From UBA2108 sp002713215 (GTDB lineage Bacteria > Bacteroidota > Bacteroidia > Flavobacteriales_G > Salibacteraceae): a DNA stretch of 37,282 nucleotides. The position numbers and the translations under genes were made by a program. Of this stretch, positions 1 to 7,163 are shown one piece after another. Numbering within the stretch: position 1 is the first letter of the stretch; the number at the start of each line of letters is the position of its first letter. The notes beneath the pieces were generated by a model. It worked only from the letters and a program-made list of their open reading frames with translations, did no database searches and was not told the origin of the DNA. The stretch spans positions 1 through 37,282 of the forward strand of contig CALAPY010000097.1 of NCBI GenBank assembly GCA_937891015.1. Reading direction: 5' to 3'.

Positions 1-29
1 TAAACCCGGGAGAGTAGGTCGTTGCCGAT
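1..29 (+). rRNA. rrf: 5S ribosomal RNA, 3' end (partial)
   Basis: The first bases contain GGGAGAGTAGGTCG followed by a short GCC tail, the conserved 3' end of bacterial 5S rRNA as found in Bacteroidota. Only the last ~29 bases are inside the window, so the rest of the 5S gene, and presumably the 23S and 16S genes, lie to the left. A strong hairpin terminator follows within ten bases, as expected at the end of an rRNA operon. The exact mature end is an estimate. Confidence 0.8.
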
Positions 30-34
30 TTTTT

Positions 35-71
35 AAAAACCCCCCTCTATTTTTTAGTCGGGGGTTTTTTT
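35..71 (+). terminator. Rho-independent terminator after the 5S rRNA
   Basis: An A-run plus C-run (35-45) pairs with a G-run plus T-run (60-71) across a ~14-base AT-rich loop, and the T-run forms the uridine tail. It directly follows the 5S rRNA end and would close the rRNA operon. Confidence 0.85.
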
Positions 72-160
72 ATGCTTTTTAAAGAAAACACCCCAAAAGC
101 CTTCGTTACTTTAGCCTGCCCTTTTTTACTTTCATTTTTTATGGAATTGGTTTCTGAAAG

Positions 161-1027
161 TTGGCCAAAAGCAAAAAATTGAAATACCAGATTCAAAAAC
201 CTTGTTTTGAAAGTTGGAGCAAAATGCAAATAGGACTCCACTCTCGTCATTGCACGAAATGCAATAAAGACGTTATCGATTTTACAAATAAGTCGCGGGA
301 TGAAATTTTGCTTTTTTTATTTGAGAATCAGAACAATCTAATTTGTGCGAGATTACGCATGTCCCAATTGGACTTCCACTATAAGGATTTATTGAAAAGC
401 ATAAGAGTAGTTTCTAAACAAAAAAGAGATTCAAATGTGGCTTTTTTTGTTCTCACTTTTGGAACTTTATTACTAGCAGGTTGTGAAACCGATTTAGTTA
501 GGAAAAAGAATGCACCTATAGAAATTAAAACAGAAAGAGCAAATACACGTGATTCTGCTCATGCCCAAAGTGAACAAATTATAAGTACGGCGGATGAAAA
601 GCCCTCTTCTTTATGGTTCAATGAAGACTCGCTTGATATAGTTGTATATGGAAATTTAGTTTGTACATCGCCTGAAAGCAATCATGGACTAAGGTTTCGA
701 ACCGATACGATGCCAGAATTTAAGGGGGGGATGGATGGTCTTCACCAGTACCTAAAAACCAATTTGATTTACCCATATGGGGAAAAAGAAAATAATATTG
801 AAGGAATTGTTTACGTGAGATTTATTATTGATTCAAACGGCAAAACTCGGCAGCCTGAAATAATGAAATCAGTTCCCGAATCTCCAAATTTCGAAGCAGA
901 AGCAATTCGTTTAATAAATAAAATGCCAACTGGAACCCTGCCATTTATAATGGAAAGCCACTTGACATTGAATTTAATATTCCCATTCGGTTTGAACTTG
1001 CGGAATAGTGTTAGAAATGAACGCTAA
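161..1027 (+). CDS. TonB C-terminal domain protein with N-terminal CxxC domain
   Basis: 288 aa, probably an inner-membrane TonB-type energy transducer, or a protein that borrowed the TonB_C fold. Residues 10-70 carry the Bacteroidota N-terminal module: PCFESW, then CTKC (C31, C34) followed by VIDFT. A hydrophobic segment (about 92-107) ends in LLAGC, resembling either one transmembrane helix or an internal lipobox. Residues ~183-276 match TonB_C (MPEFKGGMDGLHQYL, then EGIVYVRFIIDSNG). The start is TTG: a TGA stop lies immediately upstream in frame, and the next in-frame ATG (224) would cut off the conserved PCFESW segment. The ATG at 141 is out of frame. No receptor or ExbB/ExbD gene is nearby, so the partner is unknown. 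The transducer role is from family knowledge; the domain layout is seen. Confidence 0.8.
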   Translation: MAKSKKLKYQIQKPCFESWSKMQIGLHSRHCTKCNKDVIDFTNKSRDEILLFLFENQNNLICARLRMSQLDFHYKDLLKSIRVVSKQKRDSNVAFFVLTFGTLLLAGCETDLVRKKNAPIEIKTERANTRDSAHAQSEQIISTADEKPSSLWFNEDSLDIVVYGNLVCTSPESNHGLRFRTDTMPEFKGGMDGLHQYLKTNLIYPYGEKENNIEGIVYVRFIIDSNGKTRQPEIMKSVPESPNFEAEAIRLINKMPTGTLPFIMESHLTLNLIFPFGLNLRNSVRNER

Positions 1028-1059
1028 ATCTAAATAGGGAAAACGAGACAATCACTTTT

Positions 1060-1962
1060 CTAATAGTATTCATAAGAATACTGAATAATCTTGATGCTAT
1101 TATCAGACTCATTCTTAGATAATTGAGCTTTCAAAAGAAAGGTTTGAACAAAGTAGATAAACTCTTCCGATCGGGTGAGCTTTCCGTTTTTGTAGATTTT
1201 GCTGGAGTATAAATTATCAAATTCGTCATACTCGTAAGTGTATGTAATGGTTTGAACACCAAGCAGATTCGAGTAATCGATAATTTTAATCAACCGTCCT
1301 TGTAAATCATATTTGTAAGTAATTGACGCTTTTTTATTGGTCAGGTAATATCGGGTTAGCTCACTTTCTTTCTGCCCGAGCCTATTTGTATTGATAATGG
1401 TTTCTTTATAAGGTTTACCAACACTATTTAAATAGACCTTTTTTAAACTGCTGTCGGAAATGACATCATATTGAAACTCCTCATTTTTTAATAGCGTTTC
1501 CTGGCCTTTTTGTAATTCATAGGAATTTGGACTCTTATTTTCACCACGGAAAAAAGATTCCTGAGTAGGGTTGCCATTTTCGTTGTATCGATAACGAACC
1601 GAGTTATACCCGGATAGGGTATAGGTGGTTTGTGAAACCAAATGTTCCAAATCGTTATACTTAAAATAGTCCTGGGTAGTATCAATTTGGCCGCCCCTCA
1701 TTTTAAAGGTTTTTAATCGCTCAATCAACTGGCCATTTCTGTCGAAAGAATATTGCTCCACGGTCCCATTCCTGCGAATGGGTTGCATTTCTCGCTTGAA
1801 AGAAATTTTTCCCGTAATGGTTTTGATTCTGTTTTTTTTGATAAAGTCTGAGTTAAAAAAGTTTCCTCCCTGATTTTGAAAGCCCTTGTGACTTTCCAAT
1901 AGTTGAGAATATCCACCAATTCCAAAAAGTAAGGCAAGTACTAATAGAAGGTTATTTTTCAT
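1060..1962 (-). CDS. Secreted YD-repeat-like protein of unknown function
   Basis: 300 aa. An N-terminal signal peptide (MKNNLLLVLALLFGIGGYSQ) predicts export from the cytoplasm. The body holds irregular repeats of the RHS/YD type, such as YSFDRNGQLIER, YRYNENGNPTQESF, YKYDLQGRLIKI and YEYDEFDNLYSSK, spread over about residues 65-260. It lacks the toxin tip and large size of a true RHS protein. Short secreted proteins of this sort are common in Bacteroidota and have no assigned role. It lies 45 bases downstream of the DUF255 gene on the same strand and has no clear promoter of its own, so the two may be co-transcribed. Its stop is 32 bases from that of the convergent TonB gene. Function not recognised. 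Confidence 0.7.
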   Translation of the reverse strand: MKNNLLLVLALLFGIGGYSQLLESHKGFQNQGGNFFNSDFIKKNRIKTITGKISFKREMQPIRRNGTVEQYSFDRNGQLIERLKTFKMRGGQIDTTQDYFKYNDLEHLVSQTTYTLSGYNSVRYRYNENGNPTQESFFRGENKSPNSYELQKGQETLLKNEEFQYDVISDSSLKKVYLNSVGKPYKETIINTNRLGQKESELTRYYLTNKKASITYKYDLQGRLIKIIDYSNLLGVQTITYTYEYDEFDNLYSSKIYKNGKLTRSEEFIYFVQTFLLKAQLSKNESDNSIKIIQYSYEYY

Positions 1963-2007
1963 AGGAAATTGAAGAATCGATTTTTAGGATTATTCATTTT
2001 AAGAGAA

Positions 2008-4122
2008 CTATTTCAATGTGCTATTGATTTGTTTTTTGGCTTCATTTACATCAGTTACCGGCAGCTGGCATGCCTTATTCACACAGACATAAATATAAGT
2101 TTCACCCTCCACAAACTTCCCTTCCATTAGCGGTAGAGGGCTTTCTTTTGTATCTCCAACAAGCATTTTATTGGGAATGTAATCCGAATTTATTTGCCTG
2201 GATTTTTCTATCAGGTTTTTGCCGCTAATCGCTATTTCATAAAATGGAAAGGCCTGATTCAGGTAAAGTAATCCCCAATTGGAGTAATTGGAACCATACC
2301 CTGTCATGTGCGGTTGAATATTATTTAGCATGATTTCGGCCATGTTCAGATAAGCTTTATTATCAAAGTAATGCCCCAAAACAAACAGCGAATTCGCCAT
2401 ACTTGAATTCGATCCTGGGATTACATTATCATTTAATTCCATTTTTCGTGCCACCAATTGATCTGAACTTTCAGCTGTAAAATAGAACATACCCCTTTCC
2501 GAATTGTAGAAGTTAGCAACCGCAACATCGGTTAAATCTTTCGCTTGTTCCAACCATTTAATGTCAAAGCTGGCCTGGTAAAGTTTTATCCAGGCTTCAA
2601 TAACAAAACAATAATCTTCCAGAAATCCATCAATTTTAGAAGTTCCGTTTTTATATGAATGAAGTAACCTTCCATCTTCCGCAATCTGAGTGCTCGTAAT
2701 GAATTTGGCATTTTTTAGTGCTAATTCCAGAAATCGATCGTCTCCAAAAGCGGAGTAAGCGTCAATTAATCCGGTTATTGTCAGGGCATTCCAACTGGTC
2801 AAAGTTTTATCATCTAACCCAGGTCGAACTCTTTTCTCTCTTTCTTTAAGTAAAGTGCCATTTATGGTGGAAATTTTATTTCCCAGTTCTTCTATTGAAA
2901 GGTTAAACTTTTCCGCAATTTCCTGATCCGATTTTCTACGCAGCAAAATATTGGTATTGTGTTCCCAGCGTCCTTTTTTACCTACTTCGTAATAACTTTT
3001 TGCCAATTCGTAGTCAGTCCCCAATATGGGTTTTAATTCTTCTTCAGTCCAGATATAATATTTTCCTTCTTCACCCTCACTATCGGCATCAAGTGCCGAG
3101 TAGAAAGCTCCGGTTTTGTCCATCAACTCTCGTTCAATGAAACCAATTGTTTGGTATACGGTGTGTTTATATAAGTCTGATTTATATAGTTTGTAGGCTT
3201 CGGAATAGAGCGATAGAAGTTGGGCGTTGTCGTACAACATTTTCTCAAAATGGGGCACTTTCCAATCAATATCCGTAGAGTATCTGGCAAAGCCGCCTCC
3301 TATTTGATCGTAAATTCCTCCCATGGCCATTTTATCCAGAGTTAACTTTACATGGTCTAACACTGCTTCATCTTGATTTAAATAACCATACTGCATCAGA
3401 AACTTATAGTTGTTTGGTAATGGAAATTTAGGAGCTCGATTAGGTCCACCTTCCTTGTTATCGAAGGATAACTTCCAGTTAGTAGCCATTTTGGTTAAAG
3501 AATCCAGTTCAAATTTGGCAGGTTCAGAGTTAATCGGAAGCAAGTCGGACCGCTTCACTCCCTCAGTCAATTGTTCTGCTGCCTCTAACCATTTTTCACG
3601 GTTACTAGCATAATCACCGGCCAACGATTGAAGCAGTTTAGTCCATCGATCTTTATTAAAGTATGTGCCTCCATATACCGGGCGCCCATCGGGCAAGGCA
3701 AAACAATTTAGAGGCCAACCTCCACTGCCCGTTATAAGCTGGACTGCAGTCATGTAAACATCGTCAACATCGGGCCTTTCTTCACGATCCACCTTAATAC
3801 AAATGAAATTTTCATTCATAATGGCGGCCACCGCAGTATCTTCAAAAGATTCGTGCTCCATAACATGGCACCAATGACATGCAGAATAACCAATGCTTAC
3901 CAAAATGAGCTTATCTTCTTCTTTGGCTTTGGTTAAGGCTTCTTCTCCCCAGGGATACCAATTCACTGGGTTATGAGCATGCTGCAACAGGTACGGACTG
4001 GTCTCATTAATTAACTTGTTGGTGTACTTATAATTTGAATCCATGGAATTTGAATTATTAGATCCATCTTTACAACTCTGGATACTATTAAACAATAAGA
4101 CAATTGAAAGTAATAAACGCAT
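2008..4122 (-). CDS. DUF255 thioredoxin-fold protein (YyaL/SSP411 family), predicted lipoprotein
   Basis: 704 aa, close to full length for the YyaL/spermatogenesis-associated protein 20 family. After a short hydrophobic leader with a weak lipobox (IQSC, C17) comes the family signature: NETSPYLLQHAHNPVNWYPW, then SACHWCHVME with C82 and C85, then VDREERPDVDDVYM. This is the N-terminal thioredoxin-like domain (~33-195). The remainder is the alpha/alpha-barrel part related to N-acylglucosamine 2-epimerases (PHFEKMLYDNAQLL, ALDADSEGEEGKYYIW, GFLEDYCF). The biochemical activity of this family is not well defined. The leader suggests anchoring outside the cytoplasm, while many relatives lack a signal. 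A TAAATTTG element lies ~40 bases upstream. Confidence 0.9.
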   Translation of the reverse strand: MRLLLSIVLLFNSIQSCKDGSNNSNSMDSNYKYTNKLINETSPYLLQHAHNPVNWYPWGEEALTKAKEEDKLILVSIGYSACHWCHVMEHESFEDTAVAAIMNENFICIKVDREERPDVDDVYMTAVQLITGSGGWPLNCFALPDGRPVYGGTYFNKDRWTKLLQSLAGDYASNREKWLEAAEQLTEGVKRSDLLPINSEPAKFELDSLTKMATNWKLSFDNKEGGPNRAPKFPLPNNYKFLMQYGYLNQDEAVLDHVKLTLDKMAMGGIYDQIGGGFARYSTDIDWKVPHFEKMLYDNAQLLSLYSEAYKLYKSDLYKHTVYQTIGFIERELMDKTGAFYSALDADSEGEEGKYYIWTEEELKPILGTDYELAKSYYEVGKKGRWEHNTNILLRRKSDQEIAEKFNLSIEELGNKISTINGTLLKEREKRVRPGLDDKTLTSWNALTITGLIDAYSAFGDDRFLELALKNAKFITSTQIAEDGRLLHSYKNGTSKIDGFLEDYCFVIEAWIKLYQASFDIKWLEQAKDLTDVAVANFYNSERGMFYFTAESSDQLVARKMELNDNVIPGSNSSMANSLFVLGHYFDNKAYLNMAEIMLNNIQPHMTGYGSNYSNWGLLYLNQAFPFYEIAISGKNLIEKSRQINSDYIPNKMLVGDTKESPLPLMEGKFVEGETYIYVCVNKACQLPVTDVNEAKKQINSTLK

Positions 4123-4162
4123 TAATTTAATTTCACTTTGTTGAGCAAGGAGGCCCGGCTCG

Positions 4163-4170
4163 CAAATTTA
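4163..4170 (-). promoter_or_regulatory. Putative -7 promoter element of the DUF255 gene
   Basis: On the minus strand this reads TAAATTTG, a perfect match to the Bacteroidota consensus TAnnTTTG, about 40 bases before the start codon. No good TTTG -33 box is found at the usual distance, so the call rests on the -7 element alone. Confidence 0.4.
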
Positions 4171-4232
4171 ATGCGTAGCATCTGCTTTATGCGTCATTAA
4201 TAACACAGTTATAAGATCAAATTGTTTATTTC

Positions 4233-4688
4233 TTATAACTCTACTTTTTCCGTAAATGATATGGGAATGGTTTTAGAAAGTCCCTTTGCCGTAGCCTTTA
4301 CGTCCCCTTCCACTTTTACCCTTACTCCAGAGAACAAAGCCGAGGCTGTGATTGTCCCAATGTCTATGTTACCATCAGGAGGTATGCTGGATACCACAAT
4401 TACTTCATACTGCTGGTTTGACTTTTTCTCGAGTTTAACCTTATTTTTAAAATTAGCCGTGCCCAACAAATTGTCATTTATATACACTTTTACGTCCTTG
4501 GTTACAAGGTTGATGTTATAATCATTAGGGTTATTAACCGTTGCGACAATTTTAAAAACAGCACCTTCCGGAGATAGACTTAACATCTCCGCATTATTCA
4601 CTTCTACAAGTTCAACATCCTCATAGTCAATACACGATGAAAGAGTTAGGGCTAGAAATAATGCAGCTATAAATTGAACGTTTTTCAT
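4233..4688 (-). CDS. LEA14-like (water-stress/hypersensitive response domain) lipoprotein
   Basis: 151 aa. The N-terminus is a lipoprotein signal with lipobox LSSC (C19), so the product is probably membrane-anchored. The body resembles a late-embryogenesis-abundant type 2 (LEA14/WHy) beta-sandwich: VNNPNDYNINLVTKDVKVYI, then LLGTANFKNKVKLEKKSNQQ. Such domains occur in small Bacteroidota lipoproteins without a known ligand. Its ATG overlaps the histidine kinase stop by 4 bases (ATGA), so the two are very probably translated together. That links it to the kinase as a possible periplasmic sensor or accessory, which is inference. A 9-bp inverted repeat (4208-4216 with 4231-4239) overlaps its stop codon. 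Confidence 0.75.
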   Translation of the reverse strand: MKNVQFIAALFLALTLSSCIDYEDVELVEVNNAEMLSLSPEGAVFKIVATVNNPNDYNINLVTKDVKVYINDNLLGTANFKNKVKLEKKSNQQYEVIVVSSIPPDGNIDIGTITASALFSGVRVKVEGDVKATAKGLSKTIPISFTEKVEL

Positions 4689-5578
4689 GGTACTAATGGA
4701 AATTTAATTTCGAAGATGCTTCCTGCCGGCGAATTGGGCAAATGTTGAATTTCACCGTTCTGTAGTGAAACCAGATTGTTTACAATGTATAGTCCGAGTC
4801 CGGTACCTTTGGTAGACCTTGTTTGTTCTGATTGGACCCGATAAAATTTCCGAAATATTGCCAGGCTTTGGCCATCCGGCACGCCGATGCCCTGGTCCTT
4901 AATCAAGAGGACAGCCCAGTCTTCCATACTTTTTACCTCGAACTCAATCGAACTTTTTTTGGGATCATATTTAATCGCATTGCTCAGTAGGTTCTGAAGT
5001 ATGGATTGAATGGCCAACGGATCTACTTCACAAAAAACATTTTTTTCAATGTTTAGTTTTATCCGATCGGAGAGTTCGTGATTTAATTTCGGGTTGACAA
5101 AATCAACAACAAGACTTCCCAGGTCATGCTTTGCACAATGCAATACCATTTGATTTTCTTCAATCCTGGCCGAAGTAAGAATATTATCAACCAACCCTTT
5201 AAGGCGATCGGTTTCAGCAATACTATTTGATAATATTTCCGAAGATTGTTCCTTATTCAAATCTCTCTTAACAAGGGTTTGCAAATAGAGTTTAATGGTT
5301 GCCAGGGGAGTATTGAGTTCATGAGTAACCGATAGTAAAAAGTTTCTTTGGCTATGTGCTATTTGAACCTCGCGTTCAATTGATTTCTGTAATTTTTTAA
5401 ACCCCAGTATAAGCAATAAAAGAAAGACAGCTCCTTCGCCAACCACCATCATTAACCTGCGATTTATGTCTCCTCCATCGGGTTGATCAACTAACAGCCA
5501 TGCCCACCAAAAAAACTGTAAGAGAATGTAAGAGCCAATTGCGTAGAGCCAAAAAGAAGGGTTTCGACGTTTTTTCAC
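4685..5578 (-). CDS. Sensor histidine kinase (HisKA-HATPase), orphan
   Basis: 297 aa. Two transmembrane segments (about 10-30 and 43-60) enclose a short external loop, so there is little room for a periplasmic sensor domain. The HisKA box is SVTHELNTPLATIKL with the phosphorylated His at 86. The ATPase domain shows the N box (LQNLLSNAIKY), G1 (DQGIGVP), F box (FRKFYR) and G2 (GTGLGLYI). The start is GTG. No response regulator is in the window, so its partner is elsewhere. The gene is coupled by a 4-base overlap to the LEA14-like lipoprotein, an unusual downstream partner that might give the kinase its extracytoplasmic input. It is transcribed divergently from the PhoH gene. Confidence 0.9.
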   Translation of the reverse strand: MKKRRNPSFWLYAIGSYILLQFFWWAWLLVDQPDGGDINRRLMMVVGEGAVFLLLLILGFKKLQKSIEREVQIAHSQRNFLLSVTHELNTPLATIKLYLQTLVKRDLNKEQSSEILSNSIAETDRLKGLVDNILTSARIEENQMVLHCAKHDLGSLVVDFVNPKLNHELSDRIKLNIEKNVFCEVDPLAIQSILQNLLSNAIKYDPKKSSIEFEVKSMEDWAVLLIKDQGIGVPDGQSLAIFRKFYRVQSEQTRSTKGTGLGLYIVNNLVSLQNGEIQHLPNSPAGSIFEIKFPLVP

Positions 5579-5582
5579 GGTT

Positions 5583-5590
5583 CAAAAATA
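5583..5590 (-). promoter_or_regulatory. Possible -7 promoter element of the histidine kinase operon
   Basis: The minus strand reads TATTTTTG here, a perfect TAnnTTTG match, but it ends only 4 bases before the GTG start, which would imply a nearly leaderless transcript. A one-mismatch copy, TATTTTTA, lies about 16 bases before the start and has a more usual distance. Either could be the real element. Confidence 0.25.
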
Positions 5591-5643
5591 GACTTAAAAA
5601 TACTTGGCGTTGAAGTTGGAAATGGTAGAATTAGACTTAACTT

Positions 5644-5672
5644 TTTGGCTCAAAAATTCACTTTAAAATTTG
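5644..5672 (+). promoter_or_regulatory. Putative promoter of the PhoH gene
   Basis: TTTG (5644-5647) and TAAAATTTG (5664-5672), 16 bases apart, resemble the Bacteroidota -33/-7 pair, with one extra A in the -7 box. The ATG at 5687 follows by 14 bases. The upstream in-frame TTG at 5645 falls inside the -33 box, which argues against it as the start codon. Confidence 0.4.
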
Positions 5673-5686
5673 TTCTACAACCCCCT

Positions 5687-7030
5687 ATGGCATTAAGCAA
5701 AAAAAGATCGAAGCGTAAAATATTTGTTCTCGACACCTCAGTTATAATCTATGATCACAACGCCGTTAAATCGTTTCAGGAGAATGATGTAGCCATACCA
5801 ATAACCGTATTAGAAGAACTTGACAACTTTAAAAAAGGAAACGATACCAAGAATTACGAAGCAAGAGAATTTATTCGGTTTGTTGATGGCATTGCAGGAA
5901 AATCGATTTTAAAAAACTGGATTAAGTTGGATGGGCCTAAGGGCGGAAGGTTTAAGGTGGCGATGCATGCCCACCCGAAATCTTTAGATGCCAACCAGGT
6001 ATTCGCCGGTAAAAAAGCAGATCATTTTATTTTAAATGCTGCCATTACACTGCAGGAGGAAGAAAAAGATGCAATTGTTACCCTTGTTTCAAAGGACATT
6101 AACCTAAGGCTAAAGGCCAAGTCGGTAGGATTGCCGGCAGAAGATTATGAAACCGGTAAAATTGAGGATATTGATAAACTTTACACCGGAAAGACTATCA
6201 AGGAAGGAGTGTCTAAGGAATTTATCGATCAACTTTTTAAGGATGGGAGAATCCATTACTCGGAGTTGTATAAAAGAAGACCGGTAGACAATCATTTCTA
6301 TATTTTCAAGAACGGGAAGGCATCTACCCTGGCATTTTTCAATCCGGAAACAGAAGAGTTTGAACGGGTGGAGAAAAGGCCAATGTACGGTGTTAAACCA
6401 CGTAATGCCGAACAAACATTTGCCATTGAGGCGATGAACAATCAAAACATTCGACTCGTTACCCTGCAAGGAGTAGCGGGTACCGGTAAAACCTTGTTGG
6501 CACTGTCTTCCGCTATAGAGCAGGCTAGAAACTACAAGCAGATATTGCTGGCTCGTCCGGTTGTCCCGCTTTCAAATAAGGATATTGGCTTCTTGCCAGG
6601 CGACATTAAATCGAAGTTAAATCCATACATGGAGCCGCTTTGGGATAACCTGAAATACATTAAAAATCAGTTTAAGGAAACGGACAAGGCCTACCGAAAA
6701 ATTGAGGACATGGTAGACAAAGAAAAGCTCTTGGTTACTCCTTTGGCTTATATTCGAGGAAGGAGTTTGTCCAATGTATTCTTCATTGTAGATGAAGCAC
6801 AAAATCTAACACCCCATGAAATCAAAACCATAATTACCAGGGCTGGAGAAGACACAAAAATCATTTTTACGGGAGACATTCATCAAATAGACTCTCCCTA
6901 CCTGGATGCACAATCCAATGGACTCACTTATTTAATTGACCGTGTAAAAGGATCAAATTTGTTTGCACATATTACGCTAGAGAAAGGAGAACGAAGCGAA
7001 CTCGCAAATTTGGCCAACGAGTTTTTATAG
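5687..7030 (+). CDS. PhoH family ATPase with N-terminal PIN domain
   Basis: 447 aa, the PhoH2-type fusion of a PIN ribonuclease-like domain to a PhoH ATPase. The PIN part begins at KIFVLDTSVIIYDH (first catalytic Asp near residue 16), with PITVLEELDNFK, then ANQVFAGKKADHFIL and VSKDINLRLKA for further acidic residues. The PhoH part has Walker A GVAGTGKT (about 262-269) and Walker B VFFIVDEAQNLTP (Asp ~369), then TGDIHQID. Relatives are RNA helicase/RNase-like ATPases; a direct role in phosphate metabolism is not implied. ATG 5687 is chosen because it directly precedes the PIN domain and a promoter-like sequence lies just upstream. An in-frame TTG 14 codons earlier is less likely. Confidence 0.92.
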   Translation: MALSKKRSKRKIFVLDTSVIIYDHNAVKSFQENDVAIPITVLEELDNFKKGNDTKNYEAREFIRFVDGIAGKSILKNWIKLDGPKGGRFKVAMHAHPKSLDANQVFAGKKADHFILNAAITLQEEEKDAIVTLVSKDINLRLKAKSVGLPAEDYETGKIEDIDKLYTGKTIKEGVSKEFIDQLFKDGRIHYSELYKRRPVDNHFYIFKNGKASTLAFFNPETEEFERVEKRPMYGVKPRNAEQTFAIEAMNNQNIRLVTLQGVAGTGKTLLALSSAIEQARNYKQILLARPVVPLSNKDIGFLPGDIKSKLNPYMEPLWDNLKYIKNQFKETDKAYRKIEDMVDKEKLLVTPLAYIRGRSLSNVFFIVDEAQNLTPHEIKTIITRAGEDTKIIFTGDIHQIDSPYLDAQSNGLTYLIDRVKGSNLFAHITLEKGERSELANLANEFL

Positions 7031-7113
7031 TATTCAAAGAGGAAATTAAGGTTACATAAGGATAATCAAATCCATTTTCCGTTACTAGCGGGCCCTTTTT
7101 TTTATAAACGGTA

Positions 7114-7143
7114 TTTACCAAACTAGTTTTCAAGATACATTTG
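7114..7143 (+). promoter_or_regulatory. Putative promoter of the S9 peptidase gene
   Basis: TACATTTG (7136-7143) matches TAnnTTTG exactly. TTTA, a near match to the TTTG -33 box, lies 18 bases before it (7114-7117). The ATG follows 20 bases after the -7 box. Confidence 0.45.
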
Positions 7144-7163
7144 GCCTTCATCAAAATTCGCTT

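Noticed and set aside
4208..4239. Perfect 9-bp inverted repeat GTTATAAGA...TCTTATAAC overlapping the stop of the LEA14-like gene, possible terminator.
   Set aside because: The stem is AT-rich and no T-run follows in either direction, so it is too weak to call.
5645..5686. TTG at 5645 as the start of the PIN-PhoH gene.
   Set aside because: It overlaps the -33 box of a plausible promoter and adds residues outside the PIN domain.
6110..6469. Long open frame on the minus strand (about 119 codons) inside the PhoH gene.
   Set aside because: It lies opposite a well-conserved coding region, has no recognisable domain, and no start signal.
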